This document shows positions 50,218 to 57,299 of a DNA stretch of 64,000 nt, in pieces (position 1 is the stretch's first letter; every line of letters begins with the position of its first letter). Position numbers and translations under genes: made by a program. This DNA comes from Rhodococcus rhodnii. Its GTDB lineage: Bacteria > Actinomycetota > Actinomycetes > Mycobacteriales > Pseudonocardiaceae. Below the pieces are notes generated by a model, which saw only the letters and a list, made by a program, of their open reading frames with translations, did not search any database and had not been told where the DNA came from. The stretch lies in NCBI GenBank assembly GCA_000720375.1, contig JOAA01000035.1:87011-151010 (forward strand), read 5' to 3'.

Positions 50218-51021
50218 CACGGTCTGTTCCAGCAGCAGGGCGATGGTCATCGGGCCGACCCCGCCGGGTACCGGCGTGATCAGGCTCGCGGAGTCGACCA
50301 GCTGCTCGAAGTCCACGTCACCGACGTTGCCCTCGTTGTAACCGGCGTCGATGACCACGGCGCCGGGCTTGATGGCGGTGATGAACTTCGGCTTGCCGAC
50401 CGCGGCCACCACGATGTCCGCGGTCCGCACGATCTCGTCGAGGTTCTCGGTCTTGGAATGGCAGATCGTCACGGTCGCGTCCTTCGCGAGCAGCAGCATC
50501 GCCACGGGCTTGCCCAGGATCGGGCTACGGCCGACCACGACCGCGTGCTTGCCCTTCAGGTCGACCTCGTAGGCCTCCAGCAGCCGCATGATGCCGCCAG
50601 GCGTGGCCGAGGCGAACCCAGGCTCGCTGAAGGCCATGGCCGCGAACGAGTGCATGGTGACGCCGTCGACGTCCTTGCTCGGCGCGATCGCCTCGAACGC
50701 CGCACGCTCGTCGATGTGCTTGGGCACCGGGTGCTGCAGCAGGATGCCATCGACCCCGGGGTCCTCGGAAAGCTTGGTGATCTCGGCGACCAACTGCTCG
50801 GTCGTGGTCTCCGCGGGCAGGTGCACGAACCGGGACTCGATCCCGGCCTTGGCACTGCGGTTGCGCTTCATCTTCACGTAGGTGACCGACGCCGGGTCCT
50901 CGCCGACGAGGACGGCGGCCAGACAGGGCTTACGCCCGGTGCGCTGCTCGAATTCGTGCGCCCGTTTGGTGGTCTGCTCGGTGATCTCCCGGGCGACGTC
51001 GGTGCCGGACATCAAGGCCAT
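50164..51021 (-). CDS. folD: Methylenetetrahydrofolate dehydrogenase/cyclohydrolase
   Basis: FolD of 285 residues interconverts methylene-, methenyl- and 10-formyl-tetrahydrofolate in the cytoplasm. Seen: Y48 and K52 in SVTYVKMKRN (cyclohydrolase centre), ILLQHPVPKHI, the NADP motif VVGRSPILGKPVAMLL, and TPVPGGVGPMTIALLLEQT. AAGGAG lies 7 nt before the ATG and a ZTP riboswitch precedes it, so expression should rise when 10-formyl-THF is short. Its product links to purU 5 kb away. The last 18 codons overlap the convergent aldo/keto reductase gene. Confidence 0.95.
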   Translation of the reverse strand: MALMSGTDVAREITEQTTKRAHEFEQRTGRKPCLAAVLVGEDPASVTYVKMKRNRSAKAGIESRFVHLPAETTTEQLVAEITKLSEDPGVDGILLQHPVPKHIDERAAFEAIAPSKDVDGVTMHSFAAMAFSEPGFASATPGGIMRLLEAYEVDLKGKHAVVVGRSPILGKPVAMLLLAKDATVTICHSKTENLDEIVRTADIVVAAVGKPKFITAIKPGAVVIDAGYNEGNVGDVDFEQLVDSASLITPVPGGVGPMTIALLLEQTVSAATRRADLVDVSEVVG

Positions 51022-51048
51022 ACGGCGACTCCTTGTGGTGAGGAAATC

Positions 51049-51121
51049 GCCCAGGCGCGCGGCAAGCTCGGTGGGGCCGCTCCCCGGTGGTACTCCACCT
51101 CAACGCCAGTCACGACCCGGG
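51049..51121 (-). ncRNA. ZTP riboswitch (pfl motif) upstream of folD
   Basis: Read on the minus strand, the leader has all hallmark blocks of the ZTP aptamer in order: GGGTCGTGACTGGCG, the P2 hairpin GGTGG-AGTA-CCACC, CGGGGAGCGGC, then GCCGC and GCGCCTGGGC closing the pseudoknot domain. It lies 27 bp upstream of the folD start, with the ribosome site in between. ZTP/ZMP signals 10-formyl-THF deficiency and known members upregulate folD, purH and fhs; translation control is likely here because the expression platform abuts the ribosome site. Confidence 0.9.
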
Positions 51122-51258
51122 CTTCATGGTAATCGGTGGTCCGACCCCTCAGGGGCGTGTCAGACCTAAGTCGTAGCTTTGGGTGATCCAGGCCGTCCCT
51201 CGGAAGGACACGAAGACCGCACTCATGGCCGACGCGCCCGTGACCTGCGAAGACGACC

Positions 51259-51402
51259 ATGGAAGGCATGTTGGAGGTATTGGCCATCGTGCTCGGGTTC
51301 GTGGTCCTGGCCGTGCTCGCAGCGGTGCCTTTGGTGCTCCTGCTGCACGCGGCGGACCACAGGCAACCCGTTAAGGACGTCACACCGCGCGACCACGCGT
51401 GA
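51259..51402 (+). CDS. 47-residue membrane protein
   Basis: Frame from ATG 51259 to TGA 51402. The product begins MEGMLEVLAIVLGFVVLAVL, continues hydrophobic to about residue 29, then has a polar tail (HAADHRQPVKDV...). A single membrane helix with cytoplasmic charged tail is predicted. Codons are GC-ending as in real genes of the window. No strong ribosome site (GAAG at a distance), and it could be the first gene before the short-chain dehydrogenase, 42 bp downstream. Unknown function. Confidence 0.5.
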   Translation: MEGMLEVLAIVLGFVVLAVLAAVPLVLLLHAADHRQPVKDVTPRDHA

Positions 51403-51444
51403 CCGATAGCCTCTCTCCTGTCGAGAGCCATAAGGAGAGCGGGC

Positions 51445-52200
51445 ATGCAGGTCAGCGGTATCGCGGCGGTTGTCACTGGTGGGGCGTCGGGTCTTGGCGG
51501 GGCGACCGCCGAGGCACTGGCGAAGCAAGGCGCCAAGGTGTTCGCACTCGACTTGCCCGGCGCGATCGAGAAGGCACCGGACGTCGACGGCGTGACGTAC
51601 GTCGCGGCTGACGTCACCAGCCCTTCGGAAGTCCAAGCCGCGGTCGACCAGGCAGCGGCCGAGGCGCCGCTGCGCGTAGCGGTGAACTGCGCGGGTGTGG
51701 GCACGGCCGGACGGATCCTGTCCAAGAAGGGCGTGCACGACCTGGACGTGTACCGCAAGATCATCGAGATCAACCTGATCGGCACCTTCAACGTGCTGCG
51801 GCTGGCCGCCGAGGCGATCGCGAAGACCGACGCGGACGAGAACGGCCAACGTGGCGTCATCATCAACACCGCCTCGATCGCTGCGTTCGACGGACAGATC
51901 GGCCAGGCCGCGTACTCGTCGTCCAAGGGTGGCGTGGTGGGTTTGACCTTGCCTGCTGCTCGGGATCTCGCCACTTCGGGTATTCGTGTGATGACGATTG
52001 CTCCGGGCATCGTGGACACTCCGATGCTGGCCGGGGTGAGCGACGAGTTCCGGGCCGCGCTGAGTGATGGGGTTCCTTTCCCGAAGCGCCTCGCACTGCC
52101 GGCCGAGTACGCCAAGTTGGCGTTGGCGATCATCGACCACGATTACTTGAACGGTGAGGTCATCCGGATGGATGGGGCTTTGCGGATGGCGCCTCGGTAA
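51445..52200 (+). CDS. Short-chain dehydrogenase (3-hydroxyacyl-CoA dehydrogenase type II-like)
   Basis: SDR oxidoreductase of 251 residues. Seen: NAD-binding TGGASGLGGATAEAL (11-25), the NAG motif in VAVNCAGVG, INTASIAAFDGQIGQAAYSSSKGG with Y157 and K161, and APGIVDTPML. The tail FPKRLALPAEYAKLALAIIDHDYLNGEVIRMDGALRM is that of HSD17B10/FabG-like 3-hydroxyacyl-CoA dehydrogenases. AAGGAGAG precedes the ATG. Its role might be fatty or branched acyl-CoA oxidation. Confidence 0.92.
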   Translation: MQVSGIAAVVTGGASGLGGATAEALAKQGAKVFALDLPGAIEKAPDVDGVTYVAADVTSPSEVQAAVDQAAAEAPLRVAVNCAGVGTAGRILSKKGVHDLDVYRKIIEINLIGTFNVLRLAAEAIAKTDADENGQRGVIINTASIAAFDGQIGQAAYSSSKGGVVGLTLPAARDLATSGIRVMTIAPGIVDTPMLAGVSDEFRAALSDGVPFPKRLALPAEYAKLALAIIDHDYLNGEVIRMDGALRMAPR

Positions 52201-52347
52201 GGTCCTTCGGCTTCTAGGGGCCCTTTCGACTCCAGGGACCGCCCTTCACAGGTGACAAATCCCGCCACCAGGGGCGCCCTTGATTTCACGTTAGCGCAGG
52301 GGTCTGACAGTTTTGGCCTTGGCGTGCTGTGAGCTGCGGGAATGGAG

Positions 52348-52424
52348 ATGGTTGGGGCGGCGCTCTGTGGCTCGGGCGGCGCCCTTGTGGTTGGGGCGGC
52401 GCCTTGTGGTTGGGGCGGCGCGAT
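52348..52424 (+). repeat. Four 19-20-bp GC-rich tandem repeats
   Basis: Four units of the type TGGTTGGGGCGGCGCCCTTG between two convergent genes. The second unit has CTC for TTG. No coding frame is supported. Confidence 0.7.
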
Positions 52425-52463
52425 TTTGTGTGGAGCCTCTGCGCCGCAAAAGGCAGGGAAAGC

Positions 52464-52486
52464 GGGCAGGACCTGCGGCCCTGCCC
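52464..52486. terminator. Hairpin between SDR and Rieske genes
   Basis: GGGCAGG / CCTGCCC, a perfect 7-bp stem with a 9-nt loop, just after the stop of the convergent Rieske gene. Probably terminates both genes. Confidence 0.5.
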
Positions 52487-52493
52487 CGCCCCG

Positions 52494-53609
52494 CTAGGCC
52501 AGTTTTTCCGTCAGCCATTCGTGGAAGGCGGCGATGTGGTGCTCGCTGGGCACCAACACGCCGCCTCTCGCGTAAGCCCGTGATGACATCGCGGGCTGAC
52601 ACCTTTCGCACGCGTCGAAGTCCTGCTGGTTGACCCGGTGGAACAACTCCACTGACCGGGACACATCCTTGCCGCTGGCGACGACTTCCTTTGTGTAGAG
52701 CCAATCGCAGATCACCACCGTCCTGTCCTCGGACATCGGGTACATCCGGTGGAAGATCACGTGGTCGGGTACCAGGTTGATGAACACCTGCGGGTTCACC
52801 GTGATCGCGTAGTACTTGCGGTCCTCCTCCGCACCGACGCCGCCGATCTTGCCGAAGCCTTCGCTGCCGTCGACGGTGAAACCCTGCGCCTCCTCAGCGA
52901 AAGCCGCCCCATGGCCGACGTAGTACTGGGCCGCGTAGCCGTCGGCGAATTCGGGGAGGACTTCGGTGAGTTCGGGGTGAATCGTCGCGCAGTGGTAACA
53001 CTCCATGAAGTTCTCGATGATCAGTTTCCAGTTCGCCTTGACGTCGTAGACGATCCGGCGGCCGACGTCCAGCGTGTCGACTTCCCAGTGGTTGATCATT
53101 TCCGCGTCGCCGAGGCGGTCTCGGGCCGCGGCGATCACTGTGTCCTCAAAGGAGGGTGGTGAGTCGGTCAGACACACCCACGCATAACCCAGCCATTCCC
53201 GCAGATGCACGGGGATCAGGCCGTATTCGACGCGGTCGATGTCCGGCATCTTGGTCAGGTTCGGTGCTGCTACCAGTTTGCCGTCCAGGCCGTAAGTCCA
53301 AGCGTGGTAAGGACATTGCAGGTTTCGCTTTGCCTCGCCTGAAGTCTCCACACAGAGTTTGGCACCGCGATGCCTGCAGACGTTCAAGAAAGCGCGCAGC
53401 TGACCATCGCGGCCACGGACGACAAGGACGCTTTCTCTGCCGACGGTGACGGTTTCGAACTTTCCGGCTGTCGGGATGTCCGCGGAACGGGCCACCGCGA
53501 ACCACATCGACTCGAAGATCCGCTCTTGTTCCACGCGGAAGATCGACGGATCCGTGTAGTAGTGGCCGGGCAGCGTGGCGAGCAGGCTCGGCGGCAGACT
53601 GAGGGTCAA
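52494..53609 (-). CDS. Rieske non-haem iron oxygenase, alpha subunit
   Basis: Oxygenase component of 371 residues. Seen: [2Fe-2S] Rieske motif C78-R-H80 ... C99-P-Y-H102 (VCRHRGAKL, QCPYHAWTYGLDG) and the mononuclear iron site ENFMECYHCATIHPEL with H206 and H211. The family includes GbcA (glycine betaine) and stachydrine demethylases as well as aromatic dioxygenases. The neighbouring choline/betaine genes favour an N-methyl substrate; this is inference. TTG start at 53609 overlaps the stop of the reductase gene (TTGA), with GAAGGGG upstream. No beta-subunit gene. Confidence 0.88.
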   Translation of the reverse strand: MTLSLPPSLLATLPGHYYTDPSIFRVEQERIFESMWFAVARSADIPTAGKFETVTVGRESVLVVRGRDGQLRAFLNVCRHRGAKLCVETSGEAKRNLQCPYHAWTYGLDGKLVAAPNLTKMPDIDRVEYGLIPVHLREWLGYAWVCLTDSPPSFEDTVIAAARDRLGDAEMINHWEVDTLDVGRRIVYDVKANWKLIIENFMECYHCATIHPELTEVLPEFADGYAAQYYVGHGAAFAEEAQGFTVDGSEGFGKIGGVGAEEDRKYYAITVNPQVFINLVPDHVIFHRMYPMSEDRTVVICDWLYTKEVVASGKDVSRSVELFHRVNQQDFDACERCQPAMSSRAYARGGVLVPSEHHIAAFHEWLTEKLA

Positions 53610-54766
53610 CTCAACACCCCTTCGGACGCAAGCTCGCGGCGCCACCGGCCGAACACACGCGGCTGGTCGACGGCGAGCACGGCAACGGGCCGCGAGGCGC
53701 GGCGGTAGACGGCGGCGAACGCTCCTTCCACGGAGCCTTCGACGATCTCGACTTCGTCACCGTCGCGACGGTGACCGGCGAACTGCAGTCGTGAGCCGTA
53801 CTGGTCGGACCAGAAGTACGGCACCGAGAACCGTGCGGCGTGCACGCTCGTGCGGCCGAGCAGGGTCGCGGCGGCGATCTTGGGCTGCTGCAAGGCGTTC
53901 GTCCAGTGTTCCAGGCGGATCACGCTGCCCGCGTGGTCGTTGAACGACGACGCGCAGTCCCCGACCGCGACCACCTGCGGGATGTTGGTGATGCAGCGTG
54001 CGTCAGTGACCACGCCGCCGTTGATGGTGAGTCCGGATCCGGCCAGCCATTCGACGTTCGGGATCGCGCCGATGCCCACGACCACGATGTCCGCCGGGAT
54101 TTCCCGGCCGTCGGCCAGCCGAACCGCGCGCACTCGGGATGTACCGACCAATTCGGACACTGGTACGCCGGTGATGAGCGTGACGCCGTTGCGGGCGTGC
54201 AATCCCGCGCAGGCTTGGCCCATGTCCGCACCGAGCGGGCCGATCATCGGTGTGGGCAGCGTTTCGACGACCGTGACTTCCAGGCCTAGTTGACGTGCGG
54301 TCGACGCGACTTCGGCACCGATGAAGCCCGCGCCGATCACGACCAACGAACCGCCCTGCCGCAGTTCCTCCCGCAACGCCAAGGCGTCATCGAGGGTCCT
54401 GAGCGTGTGCACACCGGCTGGCCCTGGCATTTGCCGGGCACGTGCACCCGTCGCCAGGACAACGCCGTCGGTCACGATGCGCTCGCCATCCTCCAGCACT
54501 ACCGCGCGCTGCGAAGGATCCAGCGAAGCCGCCCGCGAACCCAGACGCCAGTCGAGGTCCAGGAGCTTGTCGTCCGGTGTCATCAGCGAGATCTCGTCGA
54601 CAGATGCCGATCCGCCCAGGAAGTCCTTGGACAGCGGCGGCCGGTCGTACGGCTCGTGCGACTCGTCGCCGAGCACGATGATCCGGCCCGCGAATTCCTG
54701 TGCCCGCAACGCGCGCGCGGCGGAAAGGCCGGCGAGCGATGCGCCGACCACGGTGATCGTGCGCAT
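53606..54766 (-). CDS. Ferredoxin reductase-type FAD oxidoreductase
   Basis: NAD(P)H:ferredoxin reductase of 386 residues for the adjacent Rieske system. Seen: FAD motif VVGASLAGLSAARAL, PYDRPPLSKDFL, NAD motif VVIGAGFIGAEVASTARQLG, and VAVGDCASSFN before a Reductase_C-type domain. ATG at 54766 shares one base with the ferredoxin stop. Feeds electrons from NAD(P)H to the Rieske ferredoxin. Longer in-frame starts would run through the ferredoxin gene. Confidence 0.92.
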   Translation of the reverse strand: MRTITVVGASLAGLSAARALRAQEFAGRIIVLGDESHEPYDRPPLSKDFLGGSASVDEISLMTPDDKLLDLDWRLGSRAASLDPSQRAVVLEDGERIVTDGVVLATGARARQMPGPAGVHTLRTLDDALALREELRQGGSLVVIGAGFIGAEVASTARQLGLEVTVVETLPTPMIGPLGADMGQACAGLHARNGVTLITGVPVSELVGTSRVRAVRLADGREIPADIVVVGIGAIPNVEWLAGSGLTINGGVVTDARCITNIPQVVAVGDCASSFNDHAGSVIRLEHWTNALQQPKIAAATLLGRTSVHAARFSVPYFWSDQYGSRLQFAGHRRDGDEVEIVEGSVEGAFAAVYRRASRPVAVLAVDQPRVFGRWRRELASEGVLS

Positions 54767-55083
54767 CAGGTGACTGCCGGAACCGGGGCGGCTATTACGT
54801 AGACGTGGCCGTCCTGGATCACCACCTGATGGGTGCGTACCGGGACTTTGGCAGGCGGGCCGGTCGGCTGGCCGGTCCGCAGGTCGAAACACGACGCGTG
54901 CAGCGGGCACTCGATCAGACAGCCTTCGAGCCAGCCGTCGGCCAGCGAGGCATCCTGATGGGTGCACGTGTCGTCTATTGCGTACAGCTCGCCGTCCACA
55001 TTGAACACGGAGATCGGGGGTTCTCCGTCAAGCCGGACCGCCTCGCCGGGACGAATGTCGTCCAGCGCGCAGACTGGAATCAT
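54766..55083 (-). CDS. Rieske-type ferredoxin
   Basis: Small [2Fe-2S] protein of 105 residues with C40-T-H42 and C59-P-L-H62 (DDTCTHQDASL, ECPLHASCFDLRTG). Electron carrier between reductase and oxygenase. ATG at 55083 with GGAGG 7 nt upstream. First gene of the three-gene operon ferredoxin, reductase, oxygenase, which is transcribed away from an IclR gene across a paired operator. Confidence 0.93.
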   Translation of the reverse strand: MIPVCALDDIRPGEAVRLDGEPPISVFNVDGELYAIDDTCTHQDASLADGWLEGCLIECPLHASCFDLRTGQPTGPPAKVPVRTHQVVIQDGHVYVIAAPVPAVT

Positions 55084-55094
55084 GCTCAGCCTCC

Positions 55095-55130
55095 GTTGTG
55101 CGATACACAACAAGTCGTGCGATAAGCAAC
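55095..55130. promoter_or_regulatory. Paired IclR-type operator A
   Basis: Two 17-bp elements, GTTGTG-CGATA-CACAAC (55095-55111) and GTCGTG-CGATA-AGCAAC (55114-55130), with centres 19 bp apart. The first is a perfect inverted repeat with 6-bp arms. It lies between the divergent ferredoxin and iclR genes. The same layout recurs at 57165-57200 and 57250-57285. Confidence 0.65.
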
Positions 55131-55204
55131 AGAGTGAGGCTTGACGCTTCGCGCGTCAAGGGTTCAACCAGGGGAAGTACGTGACTCGTGAGTAGAGTTG
55201 CGGC

Positions 55205-55978
55205 ATGGGGAACGAAAAGCCCGCAACAGTCCAGGTGCAGTCCGTGGACCGTGCGCTGGCGATCCTGGACATCTTGGCCGTCCGAGGGGAGGCCGGGGTC
55301 ACCGAGATCGCGGCCGAACTCGACGTGCACAAGTCCACGGCGTTCCGGCTGATCGGCGCGTTGGAGCAGCGCCGGCTGGTCGAACAGGTGGCCGAGCGCG
55401 GCAAGTACCGCCTCGGATTCGGGATCGTCCGGCTCGCCGGCGCCACCACCGCGAGACTCGACCTGCCAAGAGAGAGCCAGCCAGTCTGCGAGAGACTCGC
55501 GACCGAACTCGACGAGACAGTCAACGTCGCGGTGATGGACTCGGGCCAGGCCACCAACATCACCCAGGTGTACGGCACCGCCGCGGTGACCACCAGAAAC
55601 TGGATCGGGCAAAGAACCCCGCTGCACGCGACCTCAAGCGGGAAAGTCCTGCTCGCGTGGGCCGCTGAGGACCAACTGACCTCGGCGATGGACACATTGG
55701 AGCGATACACGCCCGCCACGATCACCAGCCGCTCGAAGCTACTGTCCGAACTGGACATGATCCGCGAACGCGGCTGGAGCAGCACCAACGAGGAGCTGGA
55801 GATCGGGCTGAACGCGATCGCGGCACCGATCAGGGACGGCAGTGGCGAGGTGATCGCCGCGGTCAGCGTGTCCGGCCCGGCCTATCGGCTCACCGTCGAG
55901 TCATTCCCGGCGGTGGCCGAAAAGCTCTGCGTCGGCGCGGCTGAGATCAGTTCGCGCGTGGGTTACTTCGGCGAATGA
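55205..55978 (+). CDS. IclR-family regulator 1
   Basis: Transcription factor of 257 residues: winged helix-turn-helix (about 10-70; [49 protein letters not shown]) and an IclR effector domain (GTAAVTTRNWIGQRTPLHATSSGKVLLAW). Divergent from the Rieske operon, with operator A between. Similar throughout to IclR 2 at 58.9 kb. A long hairpin follows the stop. Confidence 0.92.
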   Translation: MGNEKPATVQVQSVDRALAILDILAVRGEAGVTEIAAELDVHKSTAFRLIGALEQRRLVEQVAERGKYRLGFGIVRLAGATTARLDLPRESQPVCERLATELDETVNVAVMDSGQATNITQVYGTAAVTTRNWIGQRTPLHATSSGKVLLAWAAEDQLTSAMDTLERYTPATITSRSKLLSELDMIRERGWSSTNEELEIGLNAIAAPIRDGSGEVIAAVSVSGPAYRLTVESFPAVAEKLCVGAAEISSRVGYFGE

Positions 55979-55984
55979 CTCAAC

Positions 55985-56017
55985 CGAGTGGACCGTTCCG
56001 TACGAACGGTCCACTCG
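55985..56017. terminator. 14-bp-stem hairpin after iclR 1
   Basis: Perfect arms CGAGTGGACCGTTC / GAACGGTCCACTCG with the loop CGTAC, 6 bp after the stop. The right arm abuts the dispersed repeat and ends in the repeat's CGAACGGTCC-type block. Likely a strong terminator. Confidence 0.75.
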
Positions 56018-56101
56018 CAAATCTGGTTGTCCACAACCAACCAGTAACCCCCTTGACCAGCCCATATCCGGGTAGACTGGGCTCGGGGTCGCCCCCCGGG
56101 A
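56015..56101 (-). repeat. Dispersed repeat, diverged inverted copy 3
   Basis: On the minus strand it aligns with copies 1 and 2 over about 87 bp with roughly four of five positions identical and one or two single-base indels. The block GGTTGTGGACAAC is unchanged; on the plus strand it gives a DnaA-box-like TTGTCCACA at 56027-56035. The final segment of copies 1 and 2 is replaced by the hairpin next to it. Confidence 0.75.
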
Positions 56102-56307
56102 GTGGCGGGGGCTGCCCTGGGGTGGGGTGTGGGCACAGAGGTGTGGACGGCGCAGAGTGCGGGCATCTTGGGGTCTAGGCGCCGTGAGGTGTAAGCGCCG
56201 TGGGGCCTGGCGCCTTGGGACCGGTCGAATCCGGCGCCGGTGTGGTGATCTTGTGCTCCGGAATGCTCTGCGCTGGTGGTCGGTACCGGTGGTTCGTCTC
56301 GTCTCTG

Positions 56308-57153
56308 CTACTTGAACACCACCGTGCGATGGCCGTTGAGCAGGACGCGGCGTTCGACGTGCCACTGGACGGCTCGCGAGAGGGCTAGGCATTCCGCGTC
56401 CCGGCCGATCACGGCGAGCTGTGCTGCGTCGTGGGTGTGGTCGACGCGGATGACCTCCTGCTCGATGATCGGGCCTTCGTCGAGGTCGGCGGTGACGTAG
56501 TGCGCGGTGGCGCCGACGACCTTCACGCCGCGCTCGAAGGCCTGGTGGTAGGGCTTGGCGCCCTTGAAACTGGGTAGGAACGAGTGGTGGATGTTGATCA
56601 CTCGGCCTTCCAGCTTCTGGCACAGGTCGTCCGAGAGGACCTGCATGTAGCGGGCCAGCACGGTCAGCTCGATGTCGTTGCGCTCGATCAGCTCGAGCAG
56701 ACGGGCTTCCGCGTCGGCCTTGTTTTCGCGGGTGACTGGGACGTGCTCGAACGGGATGCCGTATGTCTGGGCCAACGGCTCGAAGTCGCGGTGGTTGGAC
56801 ACGATCAGCGGGATGTCGATCTTGAGCTGGCCGGTTCGCCAGCGGTAGAGCAGGTCGTTGAGGCAATGCCCGAACTTGGAGACCATGATCAGCACGCGGG
56901 GCCGTTCATCCACCGCGTGCAGCTGCCATTCCATGCCGTAGACCGTGGCGGTCTTGGCGAACGAGGCCCGCAGGGTCGCCAGGTCGACAGGTTCTCGACG
57001 AGCGGCGAAGTGCACGCGCATGTAGAACCGTTCCGAGTCGAACTGGCGGTTGTCCACGATGTCGCAGCCGTGTTCCACCAGGAACCCGGAGACGGCATGC
57101 ACGATCCCGAGCTGTTCCGGGCAGGTGAGGGTCAGCACGAACTCATCGCTCAC
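56308..57153 (-). CDS. purU: Formyltetrahydrofolate deformylase
   Basis: PurU of 281 residues hydrolyses 10-formyl-THF to formate and THF. Seen: N-terminal ACT domain (FVLTLTCPEQLGIVHAVSGFL) and formyl-hydrolase domain with NIHHSFLPSFKGAKPYHQAFERGVKVVGATAHYVTADLDEGPIIEQ (catalytic Asn, His, Asp). GTG at 57153 follows AGGAGG by 5 nt. In soil bacteria purU genes accompany glycine-betaine and sarcosine catabolism, where demethylation overloads the C1-THF pool; the divergent GMC gene and shared operator pairs support that here. Confidence 0.94.
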   Translation of the reverse strand: MSDEFVLTLTCPEQLGIVHAVSGFLVEHGCDIVDNRQFDSERFYMRVHFAARREPVDLATLRASFAKTATVYGMEWQLHAVDERPRVLIMVSKFGHCLNDLLYRWRTGQLKIDIPLIVSNHRDFEPLAQTYGIPFEHVPVTRENKADAEARLLELIERNDIELTVLARYMQVLSDDLCQKLEGRVINIHHSFLPSFKGAKPYHQAFERGVKVVGATAHYVTADLDEGPIIEQEVIRVDHTHDAAQLAVIGRDAECLALSRAVQWHVERRVLLNGHRTVVFK

Positions 57154-57164
57154 GGCAACCTCCT

Positions 57165-57200
57165 GTTGCGCACTACGAGACATGAGACGTAGTTCGCAAC
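57165..57200. promoter_or_regulatory. Paired IclR-type operator C (purU side)
   Basis: GTTGCG-CACTA-CGAGAC (57165-57181) and GAGACG-TAGTT-CGCAAC (57184-57200), centres 19 bp apart. The two 17-mers are inverted images of each other apart from one central mismatch, giving 13-bp outer arms. It lies 12 bp upstream of the purU GTG. Confidence 0.65.
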
Positions 57201-57249
57201 AGTGTCGCCACCAGTTGGCGTCGGAGTCAACCCCGACTAGCCTGCTTAT

Positions 57250-57285
57250 GCTTCGCATTACGAACGGCGTTGGGTATTACGCAAC
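57250..57285. promoter_or_regulatory. Paired IclR-type operator B (betA side)
   Basis: GCTTCG-CATTA-CGAACG (57250-57266, with inner inverted repeat TTCG-N5-CGAA) and GTTGGG-TATTA-CGCAAC (57269-57285), centres 19 bp apart, ending 14 bp before the GMC oxidoreductase ATG. Confidence 0.6.
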
Positions 57286-57299
57286 ACAAGGAGGGTGCG

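Larger units (their letters stand above)
55979..56307. other. 329-bp region with terminator and 99-bp-type repeat
   Basis: Between the convergent iclR 1 and purU genes. It starts with a 14-bp-stem hairpin, continues with the inverted third copy of the dispersed repeat, and ends with about 200 bp of G/T-rich sequence with scattered GGCGCC and GCGCCGT repeats. No gene recognised. Confidence 0.55.
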
